From Yamagishiella unicocca (taxonomy: Eukaryota > Chlorophyta > Chlorophyceae > Chlamydomonadales > Volvocaceae), in NCBI GenBank assembly GCA_003116995.1, contig BDSL01000135.1, forward strand, positions 124,001-188,000: DNA of 64,000 nt, read 5' to 3'. Shown here piece after piece: positions 22,465-33,100 of this stretch. The notes under the pieces are model-generated. The model made no database searches. It saw nothing but the letters and a program-made list of their open reading frames with translations, and was not told where the DNA came from. The position numbers and the translations under genes are program-made. Each line of letters opens with the position of its first letter. The stretch's first letter is position 1.

Positions 22465-24676
22465 ATGGACTGTTCTCTTAAAAGTCAGTCGGCTCTTTCA
22501 TTGGTGAACGATGCGGACGAGTATGCGCCTTTGGAACCATTCTTTAAACGTACGGCTTGTCGTAGACGACGGCTTCGTTATTTGTCTTTGCTGGTTGTTG
22601 GTTACATCACAGGAAGATGTTTCCTCGCTTGTGTTCAACTTTTCCGTTTGCTTAGGAGTAGTGGAGGCCGCTGTGACGTTGCCGAGCTATCCCACACGAT
22701 GACTGCTCGGACTGCAGAGCGAGTCATGAATCCGATAACACACGCTGCCTCTGACGCTATATGGAGCCGAGCATACTCAGCAGCCGACGCCAGTACCTCT
22801 GGTCGCGGCAGCCAAACAACGTCATCTCGACTTGATGACGAAGACAGCGCCGTCGTGCTGCTCAGCGACGAGTTGGCTGCCAGCGAAGCTGCACCACTTG
22901 TAACTCATAACGCTGCCAAGCTAGCATTCTGTGGAGGAATCTCGGGAGCCCTGGCCAAGACTTGCACGGCCCCGCTAGCTCGGCTCACCATCCTGTATCA
23001 GGTTCGTGCGTCAGGCTACGCCGCCTAACGCGTGAAGCCGCCACGTTGTCCTTACACCTTCTTACCCGTGACGCAGGTGAAAGCACTAGCTGTGGCCGGT
23101 CCGGGCCCCGCGGGTCAGCAGCTCCGCCTGACTGCTGCGTTGCGGCACGTGGTGGCAACCGAGGGCGTGACCTCCCTCTGGAAGGGCAACCTGGTCACCA
23201 TCATGCACCGCATACCCTACTCTGCAACCAACTTCTGGACTTACGAGTCTACAAAGCGCGCGCTCCAGGGGCGCGTGTCCAACGACGCAGCGCGAGCCTG
23301 GACGGCAGGGGCCCTGTCCGGGCTGGTTGCTTGCACGGCGGTGCGTGCCGCGGGAGGGTTATCACGCGGGAGGGTTGTCACGCGGGAGGATTATCACGCA
23401 GGAGGTTTACCACGCAGGAGCGCCTTTGGGGGTCCTGCCGGTCCTGCCTGGGGCCAGACGCCAGGGCACCTGCCTCCTGCCCTCCACCCAGGTGCCCAAA
23501 TCCAAAGGATTCGAGCCCAGGCGCGCTTCTATCGTTGTTGCGCAGGAACGGGCTTGCATGTTGCTCCTGGCAGCGAAGGACGCCGTGTGTATCCGGCGCA
23601 TCCCCCCCATCCTTGTGCCTGCCTGCCTACCCGCCTGCCAGCCTGCCAGCCTGCCCGCTTGTGTACAACCACGCCCCCGACCCCTGTCCCCTCGCCGCCC
23701 TCGTCCACCAGGCCTACCCGCTGGACCTGCTCCGGACCCGCATCGCAGCCGACAGTGGCGGGAAGGGCCAGCCGCAGCACTACCGCCGCATTCCCTCAGC
23801 GCTGCGTCACATCCTAGTGGACCAGGGGGTGCTGGGGCTGTACAAGGGCCTGGGAGCGACCCTGGCGCAGGTGGTGCCGGGCCTCGCCTTCAACTTCTGC
23901 TTCTACGACACGTTTAAGCGCATGGCGCTCAAACAGCAGCAGCAGCAGCAACAGCTTCTCCAGCAGCAACAACAGCGTGTCCAGCAGCACCAGCAAGAGC
24001 AGCAGCAGCAGCAGGGAGGGAGATGGCAAGAAGATTCCTTCAGCAGTTGGAACGACGGCAGCGGCGGCAGTGGCGAGGCGGAGGGCAGCGCGCGGCGAGG
24101 AGGGACAGTGGCGGAGGCGGGGGCGGCAGCTGAGGCGTTGCCCTCGCCATCGCCTCTGACCAGCGCCACATGTGCCTGCTTGGCTGGGTTGTGCACCTCC
24201 ACCATAACCTTCCCGCTGGACGTGGTTCGGCGGAGGCTGCAGGTGGGTCGATCCGGGGCATACAGACCAGGCCAGGAGGTCCCCCCACGATGGAAGGCGG
24301 GAAGAAGAGGAGACCTAGGGAGGGAAGGAAGGGAAGAGCGAGACCTAGGGAGGGAAGGAAGGGAAGAGGAGACCTAGGGAGGGGAGGAAGGTGTTAAGGA
24401 GGATGTTCGGACTGCACACCGGGCATGAAAGGTAGCCGTCGCCGGTCAAATGCCCCCCTGAGCCAAACCATTAAACCACCGTCGTGCCGACAGGTGTACG
24501 AGCGCGGTGCGCTGGGGCGGCTCCGGTACGGCGATGTCGTACGGGCGGTGTACGCTGAGGGCGGCGTGGCGGCGTTCTACCGCGGCATAGGGCCCGAGTA
24601 CGCCAAGGTGCTGCCGGGGATGGCCATTGCCTTCACCACTTACGAAGCGCTCAAGCGGCTGACGGGCGCCGCCTAA
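22465..24676 (+). CDS. Mitochondrial carrier family (SLC25-type) protein with polyQ insert
   Basis: The exons are 22465-23001, 23077-23340, 23712-24242 and 24494-24676, all phase 0, giving 504 aa. Three carrier repeats are visible. Repeat 1 starts AKLAFCGGISGALAKTCTAP (about residue 151) and continues PLARLTILYQ, lacking the acidic residue of the Px[D/E]xxR signature. Repeat 2 has PLDLLRTRI (about 270) and repeat 3 PLDVVRRRLQ (about 435), both canonical. Repeat 1 resembles the plant subgroup that reads CTAPLSRLTILFQ, whose substrates are not settled, so no substrate is assigned. Oddities are an N-terminal extension of about 150 residues with a hydrophobic stretch at about 37-63, and a glutamine-rich linker from about residue 342 between repeats 2 and 3. 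A later in-frame ATG at 22699 is an alternative start. Confidence 0.93.
23349..23420. repeat. 16-bp minisatellite in carrier intron 2
   Basis: About 4.5 units of a 16-bp repeat (type unit CGCGGGAGGGTTATCA) begin just after the exon 2 donor, at 23349, 23365, 23381, 23397 and 23413. Confidence 0.9.
24303..24388. repeat. 29-30-bp purine-rich minisatellite in carrier intron 3
   Basis: About three units of a GA-rich 29-30-bp repeat, each containing GACCTAGGGAGGGAAGGAAG, with the motif at 24312, 24342 and 24371. Confidence 0.85.
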
Positions 24677-24777
24677 GGCGCGGAACTGAGGGGACTGCAG
24701 GAGCAGCAGCAACGCGGGGGAGCTACTGCCGGGACGTGCCTAATGGCATGTGGCGCGGTTGGAAGGCTAGGGTTTCG

Positions 24778-24782
24778 TGTAA
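24778..24782 (+). terminator. TGTAA polyadenylation signal of the carrier gene
   Basis: TGTAA lies about 100 bases after the carrier stop codon. Confidence 0.5.
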
Positions 24783-24972
24783 GGGGCGCAACCAGGCGGG
24801 TTTAGTCAGTGGGATGGGTTTGGATGGGGTGCATGGGCTTCGGTTGGGCGTCCGGATCAGCCAAGCGCTCTGTGGTGGTGGTGGTGGTGGTGGTGGGGCG
24901 GTATCGAGGGCCCGGTCATCGCGCCCTGGCCTGCGGGGGTTGGCTGCACCGGGTTTGGACGGGGTTGGAGTC

Positions 24973-25134
24973 GTTGCTGGCTGATGTGCTGATGCTGGCT
25001 GATGTGCTGGTTGCTGGCTGATGTGCTGGTTGCTGCCTGATGTGCTGGCTGACGTGCTGGCTGATGTGCTGGTTGCTGGCTGATGTGCTAGCTGCTGGCT
25101 GATGTGCTGGCTGATGTGCTGGCTGATGTGCTGG
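24973..25134. repeat. GCTGATGTGCTGG minisatellite
   Basis: About a dozen copies of a 13-bp core (GCTGATGTGCTGG), some separated by TTGCTG spacers, in intergenic sequence downstream of the carrier gene. Confidence 0.92.
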
Positions 25135-26144
25135 CGTGGGATGCTAAAAGCACGTGGGCTCGGCTCCCAGACGTACTGCGGCATGGCGTTGGGCAGTTGG
25201 GAGCGGTTCTCATCCTATCACTCGTGCGGCAAGCAAGGGAACCTGCACCTAGGGCACGGCTGAACATGACTGATTTGCGTTTGTTGTTGCCATGATGCCA
25301 TCATCAATCAAGGGCGCAGGGGTCATCCACCCTCGCGCTCTTCCTAAGCACATGCGGGGACTGGCAGTTTGAATTGTATTGAGGGGTGCGCGTTGCAGTG
25401 CGGTGCTGTGTGCCGGAGTTGTGCCGTGTTGCGACAGCCCAGTAGTTTGGGTCGTTGCGGCGGCGCACTGCTGTTGGTTGGGGCTTATGCTGCAGGATGT
25501 CTGCGGGAGGCGGGGCTGGGCTTGGCAGGTCGGCTTACTGCGCTGCCGGCGGCACGAACGTACGATGACGTGCAGTACGGCACAAAGGAGTGCGATGATG
25601 ATGACGACTACACCGTGGTGACGGTACTTGTGGATGGTGATGGTGATGATGGCCGTTTTTGTTGTCGTCCGGCTCGGCTGGAACGCCGGGCGCGTTGCGT
25701 CTGGGTCGAAACACACGAGAGCGCCCGCCCAGAGCGCCCGCTTCAGCGGCCGGTAGGTAGATTGTTCTGTCTGCTCCGTCACCCCGAAGGTACCAATGCT
25801 ATCTAACCGTAGATGCTGACCTCTTTGATGCTCATCGTTCTGCTGCACAACGTACTAGAGGGTGTAGGAACCTCGCAGCAGCCCGGCGTGTGATGATCTC
25901 GCGCTGGTGCGCGGTGCGCAGTCGTGGGGGGTGGTTTTCCCACTCTGCTGGAGGACGGCGCCGCGGCTGCCCCTCCTCCCGCTGGGCGCCGTTTCCTGTT
26001 GCGTTTGGGTTCCTCCTACAGGGCGTTGATAATCGGCTAGGAGTTCCTCCTACAGGGCACTGATAGGGTACCTTCCGGGGTCTAGCTAAGTGCCCTCCCC
26101 ACCTGCAGCCAAGTCAGCCATTACGATATCCTCATACGTCATTC

Positions 26145-26230
26145 TGTGGTGGAGGTGGTGGTGCTGCTGTGTGGTGGTGGTGCTGCTGTTGTGTGGTGCT
26201 GTGGTGGTGGTGCTGTTGTGTGGTGCTGGC
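26145..26230. repeat. GGTGGTGCTG-type repeat block
   Basis: G/T/C trinucleotide-like repeats (GTGGTGGTGCTGCTGT and variants) with no coding context. Confidence 0.85.
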
Positions 26231-26979
26231 GGTGTAGTCGTCGGCCTGGCAGTGCGATGCGGTGCTTATGATGACACTGCGGCCGATTCTTGACAGTGAT
26301 GTGATCGAGCGCATTTGTGTTGTTGTACGTCGTGTACCGTTATGTCGGTTAATGGTTTAGAGAGTGTCGCGAGTGTGAGAGCTAGCGAAGATGAAGCCTG
26401 CTGGCGTGTCGCCTGTTGCGTGCCGAACGATGCTTACAATGATTTTTACTGAGGCCGCGTCAGCGCTTCTTACAATTCTTTTCGTTTTCATGCTGAAAAT
26501 TGAGTGTCGGTTGGAGCATGGCCGCGGGCCGCCACCGTTACATTTTGCTGGGTTCTTCAGTGTCCAAGTCGGGTGGTGTGGACGAGTGCATTTTAGTGCT
26601 TAGGTAAGCGCCTTATTGTGCGCTCCAGGGAGGCATCGACTGCGGATAGGGTACCGGGTTGACAACGTATCACTCCCGCCCGAGCGTGCCCAGCCTGGGC
26701 GGCTGTAAAGTGACCTGCAGCCTGCATTTACGATACCGTTACCCTGACACCGCCGAAAGATTAGCACGACAGCAGCGCGTTACCTACCACTGAACATACA
26801 TCCGCAAGTCCGCATTTGTGCTTCATCAAAGCTCGTCGCGTGACCTCCGTGTAAACGCGGCTCCTGGAGTTACATGATCGAGCGTAATCGCCGCCCCTAA
26901 GAGCCCAGGTCCCTGGTTCCCCCCTGCCATGTGGTGCTAGCCTTGGCGGTGCTGGCGCCGTAAGCAAAAGTGCAAAACT

Positions 26980-27026
26980 CCTTCCAACTTTACTCCTCAG
27001 GGTAAGTGGGGAGTGAAGTTGGAAGG
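26980..27026. repeat. Imperfect 19-bp inverted repeat
   Basis: The arms 26980-26998 (CCTTCCAACTTTACTCCTC) and 27008-27026 are complementary at 17 of 19 positions around a 9-base loop, in intergenic DNA. Confidence 0.85.
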
Positions 27027-27601
27027 CCAGGTCGCCTCCATACTCTCCGTGCCCGTGGCCCCAAGGCAGCTATCATTACATGACCGGCACTCGTCCGTCC
27101 GGTTGTTGTTTCTTCAGTCCCGCATGGGGCGCACCAGCAACGCGCCCTCGCCTCACATCGTCATGATGGCGACATACCTGGCTTGCTTTGGCGTTCGCGA
27201 GATTGCGTGGGGAGTGTTGCTCTCCACTTTTGGAACCGCCCAGCGTTGGGGCAGAAGGGCCTTATAAACGCGGGGCGGAGGCTGCTGCTCACCGTGCCGC
27301 CGCCACTGCACACGACCACGCGGCATGATCGTGCCTTCACCGCCCGTCATAGTCGTACCCTCACTACTGCTCTTTGGACGCCAAAAGAGCTCGCACTCTC
27401 CCCTCTCCCCTCCTGCTCCCACAAAAAATGCTTGCCCCTGAAATCCACTCCAGGCCTGCTCTAAGATGCCATTACCCACGTGTCCCTTCCCTCGTCCCGC
27501 CTAGCGCCGCCTCAGCACCCTCGCGCCGCTTCTTCTTTGAGCGCACTCGCGCTGCTGCCGCTGCCGAGCGCCCTCGTGCTGCCAGGGCCCGCATGCAACT
27601 G

Positions 27602-29307
27602 CTACTGCAGCCTGCCGCTGCCGAGCATCTCGTTCACCCGCTGGATGCGCTCCCGGTCCGAGTCGGAGGTGCAGCACACGTCGCAGCCGTCTCGCAGCAT
27701 CACCGTTTCGACCACTGCGGCAAACCAGTTGGGCGGGGCGGGACATTAGGGCAGGGCGGCGCACCAAGGGAACGCAGGGGCATCTCGAGTTCTCGACACA
27801 GGCGTGCGTCCACCCAAGGGACGTTTAGCAGGCAAGGAAGGCCGCAGCGGCATGACACCGTGGCATGACGGGAGGGCTTGGCACAAACACCTCCCCCGCC
27901 CTCACCCAAGGCCTGGGCCCCACGCACGGCACGCACCTCCCACCCAGTCGCCTGGAGGCACCCTCCTAACGCTGCACCCCCGATGCCTGCCCCTGGCCCT
28001 CGCCCTGGACTCCACGGTCACCTTTGTTGGAGACCTCGAAGGGGTCTGTGAAGGACGCATAGAAGGCGCCGGACAGCTCGGGGCGCAGTAGCTCCGAAGC
28101 CATCGTCAGTACGACGGAGCCCATGTCGTCCTCACCACGCCGCCGCAGCTCCACGTACGCGTCCGCTGCCGCCTTGCCTGCGGGATGGACGGGTGCGGGA
28201 GGGCTGAGGGAAGCCCGTGGATGGGGGGGTGGGGTGTGTTTGGCGAAAAAACCGCGGACGGAGGAGCGAAGGAGCGGAGGAGCGGACGGAGCAGGAGCAG
28301 ACGGAGGAGCGGACGGATTGCGGCGGATTGTGGCGGGTATTAACCGCATCTGGGTTACAGGTATACGGATGCAGTTGTAGCCTGCTTGTATTGCTAGACT
28401 GACAGATGTAGGCTGCGTGTATTGCTAGACTGGCGGGTGGGAGCAGCCAGGGCCCAGGAGGGACGTGCAGGGGCTGGGCGATCCGGCGCTGCGGGCTGGT
28501 TCGTTCCGTGCAAAGTGGCGCACCCGTGTGCTGGCGAGAACGGCCAGGGTGTTTGGGAGTTGGGAGTTGGGAAATGAAAACCGACAACGAGTCCCACGCC
28601 GAATGTGTCCGTGTCGCGGTGTAGGGGGCCGAGCTCGCGGTGCGCCCCCAAGCCCCAAACGCCAACCGCTCCAACCGCCAACCGCTCCACCCACCCAGCT
28701 GCTGGTGCTCCGGCAGGACGGTCCACTCCTCGTCCAGCCAGGTGGCCATGGCGGTAGCGAGCCCTGTCAGAGTACGCGGAGTGGTTCAGCAGGCAGCCAG
28801 TCAGGTAGATCGGTTGTCGCGATGTGAAGGAAGAAGCTTTACTGCACCATCATAGCCACATCAAAGCCGTGTCGCTAATAATGCGAGAAGTTTGGGCCGG
28901 GGATGGAGCGCTCTCTGAGGAGTGCCATCCCCACTCAACAGGAGAAGGATTGAAACCATCCAGTGGGCGATTGAACGTGTTTTTAGCTGTTCAATCGCTA
29001 CGTTTGGTTCGGCGATTGACTGATTGACCCATGTAGGTGGTGTGCCCAGGCTACGCTTCAGCACCAAGTCGCCGATGCCCGGGTCGCGCACGATGCACTT
29101 GCTGCCGCACTTACACGTCCGCTCCGCTTCCAATTCAACGTCGCTGGTTATTGGCTTCATGACGTAGCTCGCCACGCCATCGCCAGAATATATCGGTGTC
29201 GGGGCTAGTCGACTTTTACATAGCGATTGGCGAAGTGGACGGGTTGTTATACAAACTTGCCGCGTAGGTCTTCGTACCGTGCGCAATAGCGTCCGTGTAG
29301 CGAGCAT
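27602..29307 (-). CDS. Conserved-looking 196-aa hypothetical protein, probably organelle-targeted
   Basis: Four exons, 29307-29055, 28763-28695, 28177-28022 and 27714-27602, join in phase 1 throughout and end in TAG. The first 35 or so residues (MLATRTLLRTVRRPTRQV and on) are rich in Arg, Thr, Leu and Ser with no acidic residue, as in a mitochondrial or plastid presequence. Next comes a cysteine motif CKCGSKC (residues 65-71), then a helical region containing MATWLDEEWTVLPEHQQLG and KAAADAYVELRRRGEDDMGS. The C-terminal part contains GCDVCCTSDSDRERIQRVNE. I do not recognise the family. The two cysteine clusters could bind a metal, which is inference only. The donor at 29054 (AGC|GTAGCC) is the weakest junction, but it is the one I found that gives matching phase and a continuous helix. 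Confidence 0.62.
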
Positions 29308-30158
29308 GATCCCCCTGGTTACGGGCAAGTGGCCCAACCAAGCGATAGCAATAATAAAAATAGTAGCCTTGCACCTTGCAACGCGCCTACAGGCAAATGC
29401 CGATTTAGCAAAAATATTGCAAACTCAAGGTTCAAACCTCCTTAATTGGGGCATAGGAACTGCGCGCTACCAAATCCTGCTCTGATTCCATTTTAGCCGC
29501 GTACGAGGGCCTTTAAGACAGACACAGGCTTGCAAATCAGTCGTACTGCCATTCCGTGCCCCATCGCAGCCATACGCAGTCAATTCGCGCGTCTGACCCT
29601 TTCCTCTCCGCCCGGCTTGCTCGAAGCAGGCCGCGAGGTAGCAAGTACGACGAGAATATCTGCAGCCGGATGCAGCAATCCGCATGCTACAATCACTCCA
29701 GGCAGGGCCGCCTCACCAGGCAGCTGCCTCGTCACCCCAGCAGGCCGCACGCTGTGCCGGATGGCTCCGCTGCAGTACCTCCTTGCCGAGAAATTCCTCG
29801 GAGAGGAGTGGAGGATCCTATTGTGCACCAATCCAAACCTCGTCGTCCATACATGCCAGTTTTCTTTTCCGTACAAGAATTCAGGGCCTCCCCCCTCTCC
29901 ATCGCGGTGCTTCGCAACGCCCCCCCCCGAGCGTTCTTTTCTGTACCCCCCCCCCGCGGGTCGCCCTGTTAGTCGTGGCAAGTGAGGCGGCTAATCAGAG
30001 CCAATCCGTCACCGCTCAAATCACGGACGCACCGAGATGACACGAACCCACCCTCCCAACCGCACCACCGCCTGCACCCCCCACCGCTCGTCCATATCAC
30101 TTACAACACCGGCAGCCGCTCCTGCCCACCCACCTCACGGTCCTCACCCTACCCACGC
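29308..30158. other. Intergenic region upstream of the 196-aa gene
   Basis: 850 bases hold the promoter of the 196-aa gene and the 3' UTR of the TTLL gene, both on the minus strand. TTACA at about 30098-30102 (TGTAA on the minus strand) is a candidate TTLL poly(A) signal. No coding exon is evident. Confidence 0.5.
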
Positions 30159-33100
30159 TCAATCATCATCCACGTCGTCGCCATCATCTATCCCATCGTC
30201 ACCACCATCATCGTCGTCGCTGTCACCACCGCCCCTCGCCGCGAGCACCCCCCGGGGGCTCCGCACAGCCGCGGCAGCCGGTCCGTCGGATCCCTCGCCA
30301 CTCCCCACCACCCCCCCCTCATCCGGGCCGCTGCTACTCGTCCCCGCCAAACCCACAGTGCCGTCACGTGACACCGCGTGTCCATCCCCCGACACCGACG
30401 CCTCCGCCTCCGTCGGCGCCGTCATAACCCGCCGGAGCTCGTAATCTCGGGGGTCCCATGGGACGGTAACACCAGGTTGCGGGTCGATGGGCATCAGGAG
30501 CATCAGGGGCTCGAACCCGGCTCGCTGCGTCAGCTCCTGCGCGACGCGCGCCATGACGGCAGCGTCGGACGAGGGCTGCAGCTGCTCCCGCAGCTTCCGT
30601 GTCATTGCGGCGGCGGGCTTGGCGGCGGCGGCGGAGGCGCTGGCGACGGCTGCGGCCAGGGAGCCGCCGTTGGAGGCCGCGGCGACGGCTGCGGCGGTGA
30701 CGGCCTGCTGCTTGGCCTTGGCGGCTGATCGCAGGGCGGTGTAGCGCGGCTTGAAGCGCTCGCACATGCCGAGTAGCGACATGAGGTCCTGGAGGGAGGG
30801 AGGGAGGGAGGGAGGGAGGGGGAGGATAGGCCGTGAGGGAGGGAGGGCGGGAGGGGGAGGATAGGCCGTGAGGGAGGGAGGGCGGGAGGGGGAGGATAGG
30901 CCGTGAGGGAGGGAGGGTTTCGAGGAAGACCCGTGTGAGTGAGGGTAGGAGAGGGAGGGAGGGTAGGAGAGGATAGGCTGTGAGGGAGTGGCCCGGTTAC
31001 ATGGGGAGTGTAACCGGAGGGAGGGTTTCGAGGAAGGCCCGGAGGGAGGGAGGGCGTGGTGGTGGAGGGGGGAATGAAGGGGAGGGGCGGATGAGGGGCG
31101 GCATGGCGGCAGAATTGGTTGCAGTGAGCAAGGGCAGGGGCATCGCAGGTGTTGCGTCTGCAGGAGTGCGGAGTCGGGGGAGAGTACCGAGAAGTGCCAG
31201 ACAGCCGAGACAGCACACGACAGCCCTCACCCCCAAGCCACCCACCTGCACCATGCCGTACTTCTGCTCGTGGATGAGTTGCTCCACGTGCGCGTCCTCG
31301 TGGTCCACCTGCGGTAACCGACCGTACGACACATACGGTAAGTCTCGGGGAAAGCCTCGGACGGGGGGGCGGGGCAGTCCCTCCACCCGATCACATGCCT
31401 CGCAAACATGCAAACACGTGCTTCACGACACTCGCGCGGGACAATACCGCCGTTGCGCCGACCCCTTGTCGTTGCTCGGACCCCTTGTTTCCCCCCAGGA
31501 CCCGCCTGCAACGACGGCGTTCCGTTGACCTCCAGCAGCCAGGAGTGCAGGTCCTCGTCGATCAGGTAGTCTAGCCCCACCACCTGGGGGACAAGGACAA
31601 GGGTACGGAATACGGCACGGATGGAGGTACGGACAACAGTACGGGCGAGGGTACGGATGAGGGTACGGACAAGACGGGAGGGACCAGCAGTCAGGACGCA
31701 GTAGGTGCTCGGCGGCGGGGTCGGTGGCACCCCTGTTCTAAGCCCTGGTGCCCCGCTGCTGGCGGCCGCGGCGCACTCACCTCACACGTCATGCCGCTGG
31801 GCACCTTGAGGGCCTCATGGTCGGCCTGCGAGGAGGGGACCGGGGGGGGGACAGGAGGGGGGAGAGGATCAGGGTTAAGGGTTTTGAGGGCGGTAGGCAG
31901 CGAATCGGCGTCTCGCGATTAGTCGCTGGAGGGGTGTCAGGTCTTGGGAGCCCTGCCGAGCTGGCAGGTCGGGGGCTAGGGACAAAACCCAGGCTCTACC
32001 CCGGGGGTCTGCATGCGCGAAAAAGACGTCGCTGTGCTTTCAAGCGGGAAGGTAGCAACCCAGGCCGTGTGGGTTACGCTGGGGAAAAGGAGGCCGGTGC
32101 TTCCATCAGACGCACTGAGGAGTGATGCCCCCCTCAGCAGCCGGCTGCCCTTCCTCGCCCACCAGCCCAGCATGTAGCACGCCCCTTGATCCGTCTGATC
32201 AACGCCCACTTGCCCCGAGGGCCATGTGACCCGTGGACCCATTTTACAGTCCCAGACACCGTAAGGCCTTCCTTCACACCACATCACCCCTGTGTCGTGT
32301 TGCCACCCAAACGCCTCATCCGCGCGCCTGGCCCTTAGGCGCACGAGGCGTGCCCCGCTCCGAAACCACCGACGCAACAACTGCGTGCCCATGCCCCAGA
32401 GCAAGCGCCTTGCGCCTCCTCCCCCGCGCAACCCGCACGACCGTATTACCGTATCACCGCACCTTGATGTGTTTTAGCGCCGCCGCAATGACCAACGCGC
32501 TGTTTCGCTGCACCAGCCGCCACATCTTGCCGTACGCCTCAGCGCCTGCGGGCCACCAGGAGCAGCAGCCCCCCCTCAGCGCACGCACATGTGTATGCGC
32601 CGCAATGTCCCGCCGAGCCGTAACCCTACATGGAGATCCAACCACCCGGGCGGGCGCGCTCCGGCGCAGGGCCCCCGCCCCCCCGTGCGTATGTGCTTAG
32701 GGGACGGGTCGACTATCATAAAGCAAGTTTCCACAACCCCACCTTGCGCCCATAACTCGGTCCTCATTGCGATGATCGCTTCCTATCCCGCCCCCTACGC
32801 TTCCTCGCCTCACCCATATGCTCCTCCAGCTGCTTCAAGTTCCACACTGTGCCGTCCATGTTCTGGGCGTAGTTGGTGATGTGGCCCAATGCCACGTCGC
32901 CCGTCTCCGTCCGCCAGCTGCTGTTGTCGTACCTGGATTGGGTGCACGGCATCGCGGGGGCACCAGGCCGGGGTGTTTAGAGGGACGAGGACCGGAGAGA
33001 GCACCTCCCACGGGGCCAACCCAAGTGCTCCAACATGCGCACGCAGCCATGCGTCCCGAAGACTACGCGCCACTCCACTTCCCACGTCGGGTAACCATGT

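Larger units (their letters stand above)
24677..27601. other. Repeat-rich intergenic region with no convincing gene
   Basis: 2.9 kb lies between the convergent carrier gene and the 196-aa gene. A TGTAA at 24778-24782 probably ends the carrier transcript. A GCTGATGTGCTGG-type minisatellite covers about 24973-25134, a GGTGGTGCTG-type block covers about 26145-26230, and an imperfect hairpin lies at 26980-27026. Open frames here are short or low-complexity and lack paired splice sites. Confidence 0.6.

Noticed and set aside
25249..25848. Minus-strand open frame of 199 codons with a hydrophobic stretch
   Set aside because: The hydrophobic part comes from ATC/GAT-like simple sequence, no ATG context or splice partner is evident, and it adjoins minisatellites.
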